A stretch of DNA of 64,000 bases from an uncultured Ferrovibrio sp. Lineage in GTDB: Bacteria; Pseudomonadota; Alphaproteobacteria; Ferrovibrionales; Ferrovibrionaceae. This document shows, in pieces, positions 16,808 to 25,887 of this stretch; position 1 is the stretch's first letter, and each line of letters opens with the position of its first letter. The notes below the pieces were generated by a model that was not told the DNA's origin, did not search any database, and saw only the letters and a list, made by a program, of their open reading frames with translations. Where the stretch lies: NCBI RefSeq assembly GCF_937960835.1, contig NZ_CALGPC010000006.1, forward strand, positions 558,001 through 622,000. The letters run 5' to 3'. The position numbers were made by a program, and so were the translations under genes.

Positions 16808-19101
16808 TGGCCTTACCTGACCGCCTCCGTCCTCGGTGGCAACCGGCCGCGCATGCTGTCGGTACGCCTGCAGCTCCTCCGCCGGTTTACGCGGCTCCGC
16901 CGCCTGAACCTCCCACCTTCCTCGATGTGCTGCGCAAGCTGTGGCGGTACCGGCTGATGATCCTCGTGATCACGGCTGTCTTCGCTGCGCTCTCGGTGGT
17001 CATCGTCAAGCAGATGCCGTCCTACTACGTGGCGGAGTCGCGTGTTCTGGTCGGCCTGCCGCCGATGCGGGCCCTGAATATCGAAGCGATCATCGCCGAT
17101 ATGAGCCCGGACTCAGATCGGGTGCAGAATGAAAGCTTCATCATCATGTCGCGCGACATCGCGCGGCAGACCATCGAGAAGCTTGGGCTGATCGAAAACC
17201 CGGAATTCAATCCGTTGCTGCGCGAGCCGTCGCTGCCGGCGAAGATCGTGTCCTATCTGAATCCGCTCAACTACCTGCCAGAAAGCTGGCTGGCTGCATT
17301 GCAAGGCAATCAGCAAACGGCGGGCGAAGATCCGATCAGCCCAGAAGAGCGTGAGATGAATATCGTCATCGACACGCTGCTGAACCGGATCGAGGTTGCG
17401 ACACTGGGCCGCTCGCATGTGCTGAGCATCCAGGTGCAGTCGCAGGATCCGTATCTGGCCGCCAAGGTTGCGAATACCCTTGCCGATGCTTATCTCGCCC
17501 GGCAACGCGCAGATAAGGTTGCGGCCACCGAAGAGGTTGAACAGTTCCTGGCCGAACGCATTGCCGCCTTGCGCCAGCAGGTGGAGGAATCCGACCGTGC
17601 TGTCGAGGAATACCGTCGCGCCAATGGCCTGTACAAAGGCGCTAATGTCGGCGTCACCACCCAGCAACTCACTGAGTTGAACACCCAGCTCATCCTGGCG
17701 CAGACCGCGAAGGCTGAGGCGGATGCGCGCTTGAGCGAAGCCATGGCGCTGAGCAAGACAGGCTTAACAGGCGAAAGCGTCCCTGAGGTGCTGAACTCCA
17801 CCACCATTCAAGGCCTGAAGCAACAGGAGGCCGCTGCCGCCGCGCGCTTGGCTGAACTTTCCGAAGAGTTCGGGCCGCAGCATCCGCAGGTGATTCGCGC
17901 CAAGGCCGAAGTGGCCGACGTGCGCCGCAAGATCCGGGCCGAGATCAACAGCATCATAGGAGGATTGCGTCACGAAGCCCGCACGACCGGTGCGCGTTAT
18001 GAAGCCCTGCGCCAGAATTTCGAGCGGTTGCAGAACCGCCTGGGTGGCGTAAACGAGAAGCAGATTCGGCTGGATGCGCTGGAGCGTGAAGCGACGGTGA
18101 ACCGTAATCTGCTCGAGCAGATGCTGAGCCGCGCCAAGGAGACCATCGGCCAGGATCAACTGGCGAAGCCGAATGCGAAGCTGATCTCGTCGGCGGCGCC
18201 GCCGAATTTCCCGGCCTTCCCGCCCAAGACACTGATCGTCTTCCTTGGCGTGCTGGGCGGCGCATTGATTGCCATCATCATCGCTCTGTTGCGTGACAGC
18301 GCTGATATGACCTTCCGGCGCGGCGATCAGATCGAAGCCATGACTGGCCTGCCGGTGCTTGCTCTTGTGCCCGCCATGCGCGGGCGGATGGAGCCGGTAG
18401 TCCATGTACTGCGACGGCCGATCTCGCCCTATACCGAGGCACTGAGGAAGCTGCATATCGGCCTTGAGCTGTCGGAAGCCGCAGAATCACCCAAGACGGT
18501 GATGTTCGGCTCGGCCGTGCCTGGCGAAGGCAAATCGGTGCTGGTTGCCTCGCTTGGCCGCATGCTGGCGAGCCAGGGGCGGCGTGTGCTGCTGATCGAC
18601 TGCGACTGGCGTAATCCCCGACTGCATCAGCTTTTCCGCTGCGCCAATGGCCGCGGCCTTGCGTCGCTGCTGCGGGACGAGGAGGACAATCTGGACCGGG
18701 CGATCTTCACGGACTCTCTTTCAGGCGTCGATGTGATCCCCGCCGGCATGTTCACGCCGGAGGCGATGCGCTATCTCACCTCCGAACGTATGCGCCTGAT
18801 CCTTAATGCTCTGGCGCCGCGTTACGACCTCATTCTCATCGATACAGCACCGGTGCTGGTGGGGGCGGAGGTTCTGACGCTGGCCCGCATGGTCGACAAG
18901 GTCGCCTTCGTGGTCCGCTGGGGCAACACCAAGCGCGAAACTGTGATGGATGGACTGAAGGAGCTGGTCGAGGTCAACGCGGATGTGGCTGGCATCGTGC
19001 TGGCACGCGTCGACCCCAAGCAGTACCGCAAATATGCGGTCAGCCATTTGAGCTACGAATACGAAAGACCGATGCTGGTTAAGACTGCCGACTGGGCATA
19101 G
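16807..19101 (+). CDS. Wzc/ExoP-like polysaccharide co-polymerase with tyrosine autokinase
   Basis: A 764-residue inner-membrane protein. A Pro-rich N-terminus leads to TM1 (about 46-70), a Wzz-type periplasmic domain with long coiled coil (about 230-440), TM2 (about 473-497, with PPKTLIVFLGVLGGAL) and a cytoplasmic BY-kinase. The kinase shows Walker A AVPGEGKS (near 570), Walker A' LLIDCDWRNPRL (near 597) and Walker B LILIDTAPVL (near 678). The C-terminal Tyr cluster is short (QYRKYAVSHLSYEYE, near 738-752). Such proteins set chain length and coordinate export through phosphorylation. No Wzb-type phosphatase gene is in the window. Confidence 0.93.
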   Translation: MALPDRLRPRWQPAAHAVGTPAAPPPVYAAPPPEPPTFLDVLRKLWRYRLMILVITAVFAALSVVIVKQMPSYYVAESRVLVGLPPMRALNIEAIIADMSPDSDRVQNESFIIMSRDIARQTIEKLGLIENPEFNPLLREPSLPAKIVSYLNPLNYLPESWLAALQGNQQTAGEDPISPEEREMNIVIDTLLNRIEVATLGRSHVLSIQVQSQDPYLAAKVANTLADAYLARQRADKVAATEEVEQFLAERIAALRQQVEESDRAVEEYRRANGLYKGANVGVTTQQLTELNTQLILAQTAKAEADARLSEAMALSKTGLTGESVPEVLNSTTIQGLKQQEAAAAARLAELSEEFGPQHPQVIRAKAEVADVRRKIRAEINSIIGGLRHEARTTGARYEALRQNFERLQNRLGGVNEKQIRLDALEREATVNRNLLEQMLSRAKETIGQDQLAKPNAKLISSAAPPNFPAFPPKTLIVFLGVLGGALIAIIIALLRDSADMTFRRGDQIEAMTGLPVLALVPAMRGRMEPVVHVLRRPISPYTEALRKLHIGLELSEAAESPKTVMFGSAVPGEGKSVLVASLGRMLASQGRRVLLIDCDWRNPRLHQLFRCANGRGLASLLRDEEDNLDRAIFTDSLSGVDVIPAGMFTPEAMRYLTSERMRLILNALAPRYDLILIDTAPVLVGAEVLTLARMVDKVAFVVRWGNTKRETVMDGLKELVEVNADVAGIVLARVDPKQYRKYAVSHLSYEYERPMLVKTADWA

Positions 19102-19105
19102 TCGC

Positions 19106-21538
19106 ATGGCCAATCCGGTTCTGATCGTCACTCAGCATTTCAAGCCTGAAGTGATCGGCTCTGCGCCCTATTGCTCCGACATGGCGGAGTGGCTGGCGCA
19201 GCGCGGGCGGGCGGTAACGGTGCTGACCGGCCCTGCGCATTATCCCAACCTGTCCGATTTTCAGGCGTTCAATGCATCGGCGCCAAAGCGGGTGGTAGAG
19301 CAGGGCGTTGTTATCGAGCGGTTGCGGAACTGGATTCCACGCAAGCGGTCGGCAATCTTGCGGATCATCAGCGAATTCCTGTTTTTCGTCGCAGGTGTCT
19401 GCGCATTGCTGAGTGGCCGCATACGGCGGCACGATCTAGTCATATCGTTTTCGCCGTCCATCTTCGCGGTCATGCTGGGCGTGCTGGCGACGCGGCGGAA
19501 GGGACATCATGTCGCCGTCGTGCATGACATTCAGTCCGGCCTGGCAGCCGGGCTGAGCATGGTGCGATCCGGCTTCATGCTGCGCCTGATGCGCTGGTGC
19601 GAGCGTATCACGCTGAACCGCACCGCTGCGGTCTTCGTTCTGACGACGGAGATGCAGAATCAGCTGCGGCAGATCGGCGTCGAGGTGCCGATCGAAATCA
19701 TGCCGATATGGGTCGATACCGACCGGATCCAGCCGCGCCCGGTAAACGACGATCGCGCTGCGACGCTGCTCTACAGCGGCAATCTGGGCCGCAAGCAGGG
19801 CCTGGAGCAGGTGATGGCGCTGGCTGAAGATCTGGCATCCCTGCGGCCTGAGGTGAAACTTCTGCTGCGCGGCGATGGCAGCGAGCGCCGTGATCTGGCG
19901 TTGATGGCGGCTGACCGCGGCTTATGCAACGTGCAATTTGCCGATCTGCTGCCGCGCGACGAACTCAACGACGGCCTTGCGGTGGGCGACATTCATTTGG
20001 TGCCGCAAAAGCCTTCGGCGGCCGATTTCGCCATTCCTTCGAAAATCTACAGTATTATGGCCGCGGGCCGGCCGTTCATCGCAACTGCCCACCCGGGTAG
20101 TTCGCTGTGGCGGTTGTGCAAGGAAACCAACGCCTTCATCTGCGTTCCGCCGAACGACCGCACAGCGCTGTCGGATGCCACGCTCAAGCTGCTCAATTCG
20201 CCGGGCCTGCGGCGCGATATGGGTGAAAATGGCCGGGCCTTCATCGAGCGGGCGCATTCAAAACAAATGTTGCTGACCAAGTTCGGCGAGACCCTGCAGC
20301 GTCTGGAAACTGTCGGCAGTCTGGAGCCGCAGCGGCTGCGCGTGCTGGTGCTGGAGCCGGACAAGGATGGTCATCCCCGCGAATGGCTGCTGCACCTGAT
20401 GCATAACCTGGCTGGCCAGGAGCAGATTGAGGAAATCTGGTTCGTAGTCGCAGGAGAGCTGCGGCGGGCCTTGATGGATGACGTGCCGGTCAGCCTGCGC
20501 GACCGCATCCGGCTTGTATCCTTGAGCCCCAATGAACAGCGGTTCTGCACCCATCGGATGCTGCCGGTCAGCGGGTTCTCCCGCTGGTGGGTGATGCGGC
20601 GTTATCTGCGTCTGACGGGAGCCGATGTCGGCTGCTTTCTGTCACTCGACCACTTGTCGCTGCCGCTGGCCTTTGGGCTGGGCGCAGCGGGGCGCAAGCT
20701 GAGCGGCATCCTGTTCCGTCCTTCAGTGCATTATCCGTCCCTTGGTGCCTATCGGCCTACGCTGGCGGAACGGATCCGCGATCTTCGCAAAGCCGTGCTC
20801 TATCGGTTGATGCTGTTGAATGGCGCGCTCAATGTGGTTCTGTCGCTCGATCCGTTCTTTCCCGATTATGCCGCCCGCCGATATCTTGGCGGCCACAAGG
20901 TTCATGCCCTGCCGGATCCGGTATATCCACCGCCCGCGGCTTCCTCGGCCCTGACCTTGCCGATCCCGCTACCCACGGGACGCGTTGTGTTCCTCCTGTT
21001 CGGAGTGTTGACTGCGCGCAAGGGCATTCTTCATCTGATGATGGCGCTGCGGCAGTTGTCACCTGAGATGGCGTCGCGTACGGCGGTGGTGATCGCCGGC
21101 AAGGTCGCCCCGGAACTGGGCGAGCAGCTGGCCCAGCAGCAGGCCGAGCTGGCGCGCGATCAGCCCGATCTTTGGCTCCATCTTGAGGATCGTTGGCTCA
21201 GCAGTGACGAGATTAATGCCTTGGTCAATCGCTGCGATGTCGTCCTGGCGCCGTATCAGCGTTTCGTGGGGTCGAGCGGCGTCGTGCTTTGGGCAGCGCG
21301 CGCGGGCAAACCGCTGTTGACCCAGGATTACGGTCTGGTCGGTAGGCTGGTACAGGATTACCGGCTGGGTCTGGCGGCGGATGTGACGCAGCCCGCCCAA
21401 TTGGCGGCCGCTATCGAGCAGATGGTGGCAAAGGGGCCGCAGCATTTCATCGATGCGGCGGCGGCGCGGAACTTCATTTCTGACCGTACGCCCGAGGCCT
21501 TCGCCGCGCATGTCTTTGGCAGTTTGCGCACGTCTTGA
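19106..21538 (+). CDS. tandem glycosyltransferase: two GT-B modules in one chain
   Basis: An 810-residue protein about twice the normal length. Residues 1-400 form a GT4-type enzyme resembling WcaI/fucosyl-like transferases (opening LIVTQHFKPEVIGSAPY; donor-site PSKIYSIMAAGRP near 311). Residues 410-810 form a second module starting RLRVLVLEPDKDGHP, with a donor-side FGVLTARKGI (near 633) and QRFVGSSGVVLWAARAGKP (near 718). No stop or frameshift separates them. It would add two sugars in sequence, or one half may be non-catalytic. It starts four bases after the autokinase gene. Substrates are unknown. Confidence 0.82.
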   Translation: MANPVLIVTQHFKPEVIGSAPYCSDMAEWLAQRGRAVTVLTGPAHYPNLSDFQAFNASAPKRVVEQGVVIERLRNWIPRKRSAILRIISEFLFFVAGVCALLSGRIRRHDLVISFSPSIFAVMLGVLATRRKGHHVAVVHDIQSGLAAGLSMVRSGFMLRLMRWCERITLNRTAAVFVLTTEMQNQLRQIGVEVPIEIMPIWVDTDRIQPRPVNDDRAATLLYSGNLGRKQGLEQVMALAEDLASLRPEVKLLLRGDGSERRDLALMAADRGLCNVQFADLLPRDELNDGLAVGDIHLVPQKPSAADFAIPSKIYSIMAAGRPFIATAHPGSSLWRLCKETNAFICVPPNDRTALSDATLKLLNSPGLRRDMGENGRAFIERAHSKQMLLTKFGETLQRLETVGSLEPQRLRVLVLEPDKDGHPREWLLHLMHNLAGQEQIEEIWFVVAGELRRALMDDVPVSLRDRIRLVSLSPNEQRFCTHRMLPVSGFSRWWVMRRYLRLTGADVGCFLSLDHLSLPLAFGLGAAGRKLSGILFRPSVHYPSLGAYRPTLAERIRDLRKAVLYRLMLLNGALNVVLSLDPFFPDYAARRYLGGHKVHALPDPVYPPPAASSALTLPIPLPTGRVVFLLFGVLTARKGILHLMMALRQLSPEMASRTAVVIAGKVAPELGEQLAQQQAELARDQPDLWLHLEDRWLSSDEINALVNRCDVVLAPYQRFVGSSGVVLWAARAGKPLLTQDYGLVGRLVQDYRLGLAADVTQPAQLAAAIEQMVAKGPQHFIDAAAARNFISDRTPEAFAAHVFGSLRTS

Positions 21539-21574
21539 GCGAGAAGCAGTGCCGCTTCTGCACGGCCTCAGCTT

Positions 21575-21584
21575 AGTCACAACA
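21575..21584 (+). promoter_or_regulatory. AGTCACAACA word before wcaJ-like gene
   Basis: The word AGTCACA recurs in gaps of this locus: reverse strand at 8976-8982 and 9018-9024, here, 30517-30523 (+), 30592-30598 (-) and 30655-30661 (+). The copy here extends to AGTCACAACA, identical to the reverse complement of the first repeat at 8973-8982. A shared regulator site is possible; evidence is only recurrence. Confidence 0.3.
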
Positions 21585-21618
21585 CCGTTTTAGGGCCTTG
21601 TGGCACATCGGACAGCAG

Positions 21619-21645
21619 ATCTTCGGCACTGCAAAAGCCGAAGAT
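21619..21645 (+). promoter_or_regulatory. 9-bp hairpin in the leader of the wcaJ-like gene
   Basis: ATCTTCGGC (21619-21627) pairs perfectly with GCCGAAGAT (21637-21645) across a nine-base A-rich loop. It lies 81 bases after the tandem transferase stop and 35 bases before the next start. It has no following T-run. It may mark a processing or regulatory site between two parts of the polysaccharide operon. Confidence 0.5.
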
Positions 21646-21680
21646 GCGCGTTCCAACTTTGAGTGGCAAAGGGGCTATAC

Positions 21681-23327
21681 ATGGCGCAAGACGTCCTTGT
21701 CAGGCCATTGGCCGACAGCCGATCCAAGGTGATTGCATACCCGGCCGACCGGCGGGCCACGCCACGGCCGGTCGCCTACGCCGTTTCCGCTCGCAATGCC
21801 GACACTCGTGCAGGCGAGGCTCGAAGTGAGACTTGGAGTAGCGAAGGACGGGCAGCTCCTGCGCATATCCATGCCCAGTTCAAACAAGCGGGCATCCAGA
21901 CATTTGCCCGCTCGGCACAGGTTGCCAAGCCCGTGTCGTTTGCCATCGTTGCCGGCATCCTGCGTGCCTTCGATGCGGCGGTTGCTGTGATTGCTGGGCC
22001 TTTGGCCCTGATTGCCGTGTCAGACTGGGCGGTCCCGGCGGCTTATGACCTGCTGGTCTGCGGCTTCGGCGCTCTGCTGCTGATCAACCTCATGCATCTG
22101 TCGGGGCTCTATCGCATCGAATTCACGCGGCGGCCATACATGGCCGTCTGCCGGCTGGTCTTGGCCTGGACCGTTACTGCAGCTGCCGTCGCCATTCCTC
22201 TCCTTTACGGCCTCTCGTCGCCGCAGAGCCAGGGATTGTGGCTGCTTGCCTGGATCGGCGGCGGATTTGCCACAACATCGGCGGGGCGTCTGGTTCTCGC
22301 CGGCGCTATTCAGCGCTGGCGTGAGCAGGGGCGGCTGCGCCAGCGTGTGGCGGTGCTGGGCAGCGGCCCGATCGGCCAGCGGCTGCTGCGCCGGATCAAT
22401 GCCGAGGCCGATCCGGATGTTGAGATCGTTGGTGTCTATGACGACCGGCTGTCCCGGCTGGCCTCCAGCTGCATGGGACATCCCATTCGCGGCACAGCCG
22501 ATGATCTGATCGAGCATGTCCGCCAGCGGCGGATCGATATGGTGGTTGTCGCTCTGCCCTTGTCGGCCGAACGGCGCATGGACGGCCTTCTGGCAAAGCT
22601 GCGTCAGGTGGCGGTGGATGTCTGCCTCTGCCCCGATCAGTTCGGCTTCCGGCTGCCGCGGGTTCAGCTGCAGAAGCTGGCGGGCGTTTCGCTGCTCGGT
22701 GTCGAGGAACAGCCACTGCGCGATTGGCGCGGCGTAGCCAAGTCGATCGAAGACCGTATTGTAGCGGGCGCGATCCTCGTCATGATCGCGCCGATCCTGG
22801 CGGCGATCGCCATTCTCATCAAGCTGGACAGTCCGGGGTCAGTTTTCTTCCGGCAGAAGCGCTATGGGCTGAACAACCAGCTCATTGAGGTGCTGAAATT
22901 CCGTACCATGTATCAGCATGCAACCGACGCCAATGCCGAACAGCTCACGCGGCGCAACGATCCGCGCGTCACGCGGCTCGGTGCTTTCCTGCGTCGCACC
23001 AGCCTTGATGAGTTGCCGCAATTCATCAATGTGCTGCGCGGAGAAATGTCGGTGGTCGGCCCGCGGCCGCATGCGCTGGCGGCCAAGGCGGGAGGATTGC
23101 TCTATCAGGATGCCGTTCCGACCTATTACGCACGCCACCGCATGAAGCCAGGCATCACCGGTTGGGCCCAGATCAATGGCTGGCGTGGCGAGACCGAAAC
23201 CGTGGAGCAGATCGAAAAGCGGGTCGAGCACGACCTGCATTACATAGAGAATTGGTCTGTATGGCTCGATCTGACGATCATTTTCCGCACGATCTTCGGC
23301 GGATTCACAGGAAGGCAGGCATATTAA
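21681..23327 (+). CDS. undecaprenyl-phosphate glucose phosphotransferase, WcaJ/GumD type
   Basis: A 548-residue polyprenyl-phosphate hexose-1-P transferase that starts repeat-unit assembly on the lipid carrier. The N-terminal half has four membrane helices (about 80-215) and a Rossmann-like domain (VAVLGSGPIGQRLL near 223). A fifth hydrophobic segment (about 360-380) leads to the catalytic sugar-transferase domain with SPGSVFFRQKRYG, DELPQFINVLRGEMSVVGPRPHA and the MKPGITGWAQ motif. ATG 21681 is preferred to GTG 21663 because AAAGGGG lies six bases before it. Glucose-1-P is the usual sugar of this branch; galactose cannot be excluded. Confidence 0.92.
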   Translation: MAQDVLVRPLADSRSKVIAYPADRRATPRPVAYAVSARNADTRAGEARSETWSSEGRAAPAHIHAQFKQAGIQTFARSAQVAKPVSFAIVAGILRAFDAAVAVIAGPLALIAVSDWAVPAAYDLLVCGFGALLLINLMHLSGLYRIEFTRRPYMAVCRLVLAWTVTAAAVAIPLLYGLSSPQSQGLWLLAWIGGGFATTSAGRLVLAGAIQRWREQGRLRQRVAVLGSGPIGQRLLRRINAEADPDVEIVGVYDDRLSRLASSCMGHPIRGTADDLIEHVRQRRIDMVVVALPLSAERRMDGLLAKLRQVAVDVCLCPDQFGFRLPRVQLQKLAGVSLLGVEEQPLRDWRGVAKSIEDRIVAGAILVMIAPILAAIAILIKLDSPGSVFFRQKRYGLNNQLIEVLKFRTMYQHATDANAEQLTRRNDPRVTRLGAFLRRTSLDELPQFINVLRGEMSVVGPRPHALAAKAGGLLYQDAVPTYYARHRMKPGITGWAQINGWRGETETVEQIEKRVEHDLHYIENWSVWLDLTIIFRTIFGGFTGRQAY

Positions 23328-23331
23328 GACT

Positions 23332-24516
23332 ATGCGATGCCTTTGGCTGACCTTGGCCAATCCGGAACCAAGGCATAATGGTCAGTACGTCTATTCAGGT
23401 GGCCTGATCGACGCAGTAACCGCAACCGGAGCGCAGATTGAAGTATTAGGGCTGGCGAGACTGGGGGATACCTCCCATCATGGGCGATGGGACGGATCGG
23501 TGCGCTGGTGGCTGGCAGAGCCTCATTCGCGGCCCAGCTGGACGAGCCTTATGTCGTCTCTGCCGCATATCGCCGACCGAGGCTGGACCCCGGAACTGCG
23601 CAAGATGCTGAAAGAGCGGCTTGAAGCCGATCGCTGGGATGTCATCGTTTTTGATGGCATCTCCGCCGCTTGGGCGCTGGATCCGGTGCTGCGCCATTAT
23701 CGCAATGGTCGTCGGCCGAAGATCGTTTATGTCTCGCATAATCACGAGGCCAGCGTCAGGCGTGGCATTGCGCGCAGCCAGACCCATATTCTGAAGCGTC
23801 AGGCACTGGCGTACGACGCCGCCAAGGCCGGCATTCTGGAGCGTCGGCTGGTTTGGGCCGCAGATCTGATCACTGCGATCACGCCGGAAGATCGCGATCT
23901 TTATCTGAAGGACCGGCCGGATGTCCGCATTGAGGTCATTACGCCGGGCTACGATGGCTTCCGGCTAGCCGAGCGCCGCATCACCGAAGCGCTGCCGCGC
24001 CGGGCCATCATAGTCGGAAGTTTCGACTGGATCGCCAAGCGCATGAACCTTGAGGAATTCGTCGCTGTCGCCGATCCGCTCTTCGCTGCCCATGGCGCGG
24101 AGCTGCAGGTGGTTGGCAGCGCCGACGAAACCTTTTTGGAAAGGCTGCGTCCACAGGTCAAGGCCACTACCTTTACCGGCACCGTGCCGGACGTGGATGG
24201 CTTCATGCGGGAGGCGCGGATCGCCCTGGTTCCGGAGCGCCATGGCGGCGGCTTCAAGCTGAAGGTTCTCGACTATGTCTTCAACCGGATGCCCATTCTG
24301 GCGCTTAACGGCTCGGTCGCTGGTGTGCCGCTGCAGAACGAGGAAAGCATCCTTCTCTACCCGAATCATGAGGCGCTGGCACGCGGTGTTCTGAGGGTCA
24401 TCGATGACTTTGATCGCTTGAACAGTTTGCAGGACCGCGCTTTTGATGCGTGCAACAGCTATTTCGACTGGACCAGCCGGGGCCACCAGCTCGTCAAAGC
24501 CGTGGGGTCATTATGA
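23332..24516 (+). CDS. glycosyltransferase, GT4-like
   Basis: A 394-residue cytoplasmic GT-B enzyme. The N-terminal half contains VYVSHNHEASVRRG (near 140), a motif seen in this group of polysaccharide transferases. The C-terminal donor half has IIVGSFDWIAKRMNLEEF (near 227), TGTVPDVDGFMREARIALVPERHGGGFKLKVLDYVF (near 285) and a usual C-terminal helix. It starts four bases after the wcaJ-like stop and ends overlapping the polymerase gene (ATGA), so it sits inside the operon. Donor and acceptor are unknown. Confidence 0.85.
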   Translation: MRCLWLTLANPEPRHNGQYVYSGGLIDAVTATGAQIEVLGLARLGDTSHHGRWDGSVRWWLAEPHSRPSWTSLMSSLPHIADRGWTPELRKMLKERLEADRWDVIVFDGISAAWALDPVLRHYRNGRRPKIVYVSHNHEASVRRGIARSQTHILKRQALAYDAAKAGILERRLVWAADLITAITPEDRDLYLKDRPDVRIEVITPGYDGFRLAERRITEALPRRAIIVGSFDWIAKRMNLEEFVAVADPLFAAHGAELQVVGSADETFLERLRPQVKATTFTGTVPDVDGFMREARIALVPERHGGGFKLKVLDYVFNRMPILALNGSVAGVPLQNEESILLYPNHEALARGVLRVIDDFDRLNSLQDRAFDACNSYFDWTSRGHQLVKAVGSL

Positions 24517-25880
24517 TTGCGGCGACTGCAGAGCGGCGTTTAGGTGGCGTCGACCTGGCGCTGCTGATCATCTTTTTCATCGGGATTTATCTCGGTGTTT
24601 CAATCCCTGTCGCGCAAGGCGTGCCTTTCCCGTCGGCACCTTCCGGATTGGCGGGTATCGTTCTGCTCTGGCGCCGCCGCGACCGCATCGTGCCGCTGCA
24701 TCTGTCGGTGCTGTTGATGGTGATCGTCATCTATATCGCGGCGATCCTGTCGGCCACGGATTATGGATTTCTGGGGAAGCGATTCACGGGCCTGATCCAG
24801 CTCGTTTACTCCCTTGTAATCGGCTATGCGATGTTTCTGACCATACTGGAGGCCAGCCGCAAGCAACTCGCAGGCCTGTTCTTCTGGTTCCTCGTCTTCA
24901 TCGTCGTCGGTTGCTTCCTCGAGCAATACACGCCGCTCAAGGCAGTGAGCGATGCCGTGCGGGTGACGATCTACGATCACGGCGTCTATGAATCCGACCT
25001 GCGAGACCAGATGCTCTACGGCAAAGTGCGGCCGAAGCTGTTTACCTCCGAGCCTTCGGCGGTGACGTTTGGCTATACGCTGTTCCTGTCGGCCTGGTTC
25101 ATCATCACGGCCACTCGCTGGCGCCTCCTGATCTTCGCGGCATTCCTGGGTATCGGCCTGGTCGCGATGCCTGGTCCGACGCTGTTGCTGGCGCTGCTCG
25201 TACTGCCGCCGTACTACTTCTTCATTACGCCACTGGTGACGCCACGCCACCGGCTGATTCCGGGATACCGGACTGCGATTTTGATCGTCGGCGCGATCCT
25301 GCTGATCGTTTTCGTCCTGCTCGGTACGACGCTATTTGCCGAGCGCTTCAACCAGATCGCCTCCGGCGAGGATCCCAGCTTCTTCTATCGCGTGATCGGC
25401 CCGGTCCTGGTCGCGATGGAAGTGTTGCGGGTCTATCCCTGGGCCGGCGCCGGTCTTACGGGCGAGCCCTTCATCAACGAACTGGTGATCAACACCTTCG
25501 TCAAATCGGCCCATTACTCGGCAGCCTGGAAGTTTAGCAAGGTGTCCGAGGTGATCACCAACTATTTCTGGCTGCACTGGATATATCTCGGTTTGGTCTG
25601 GGGCATTGTTGTGCTGGCGGCGCACACGGCCTGGCTGCGGGTTCTGAGCGTGCCCAGCGTGCTCTTCTGCTGGGCTTTCTGGGTGATCTTCGGTCAGGCC
25701 TCCGGCGCCTATGTCGGCCCCAAGACCTGGGTGGTTCTTCTGCTGGCTGCCGGATTAAGTATCGTCTGTACCCGCGTAAGCGGCCCGACCGTGGTGCCGG
25801 TGCCGCAGGCGCGCCATCAGATCAGGCAGCTACGTGTCGGCAACAGACTACGAAATCCCGGTTTGGCCCATCATCCCTGA
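24513..25880 (+). CDS. O-antigen polymerase-like (Wzy) membrane protein
   Basis: A 455-residue polytopic membrane protein with about 11-12 predicted helices and a large periplasmic loop near residues 270-350 containing EDPSFFYRVIGP and YPWAGAGLTGEPF, the pattern of Wzy/ligase-type polymerases. It would join lipid-linked repeat units in the periplasm. ATG 24513 overlaps the preceding stop (ATGA). Wzy sequences vary widely, so the call rests on topology, length and position between the transferase and export genes. Confidence 0.78.
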   Translation: MIAATAERRLGGVDLALLIIFFIGIYLGVSIPVAQGVPFPSAPSGLAGIVLLWRRRDRIVPLHLSVLLMVIVIYIAAILSATDYGFLGKRFTGLIQLVYSLVIGYAMFLTILEASRKQLAGLFFWFLVFIVVGCFLEQYTPLKAVSDAVRVTIYDHGVYESDLRDQMLYGKVRPKLFTSEPSAVTFGYTLFLSAWFIITATRWRLLIFAAFLGIGLVAMPGPTLLLALLVLPPYYFFITPLVTPRHRLIPGYRTAILIVGAILLIVFVLLGTTLFAERFNQIASGEDPSFFYRVIGPVLVAMEVLRVYPWAGAGLTGEPFINELVINTFVKSAHYSAAWKFSKVSEVITNYFWLHWIYLGLVWGIVVLAAHTAWLRVLSVPSVLFCWAFWVIFGQASGAYVGPKTWVVLLLAAGLSIVCTRVSGPTVVPVPQARHQIRQLRVGNRLRNPGLAHHP

Positions 25881-25887
25881 GGTTGTT

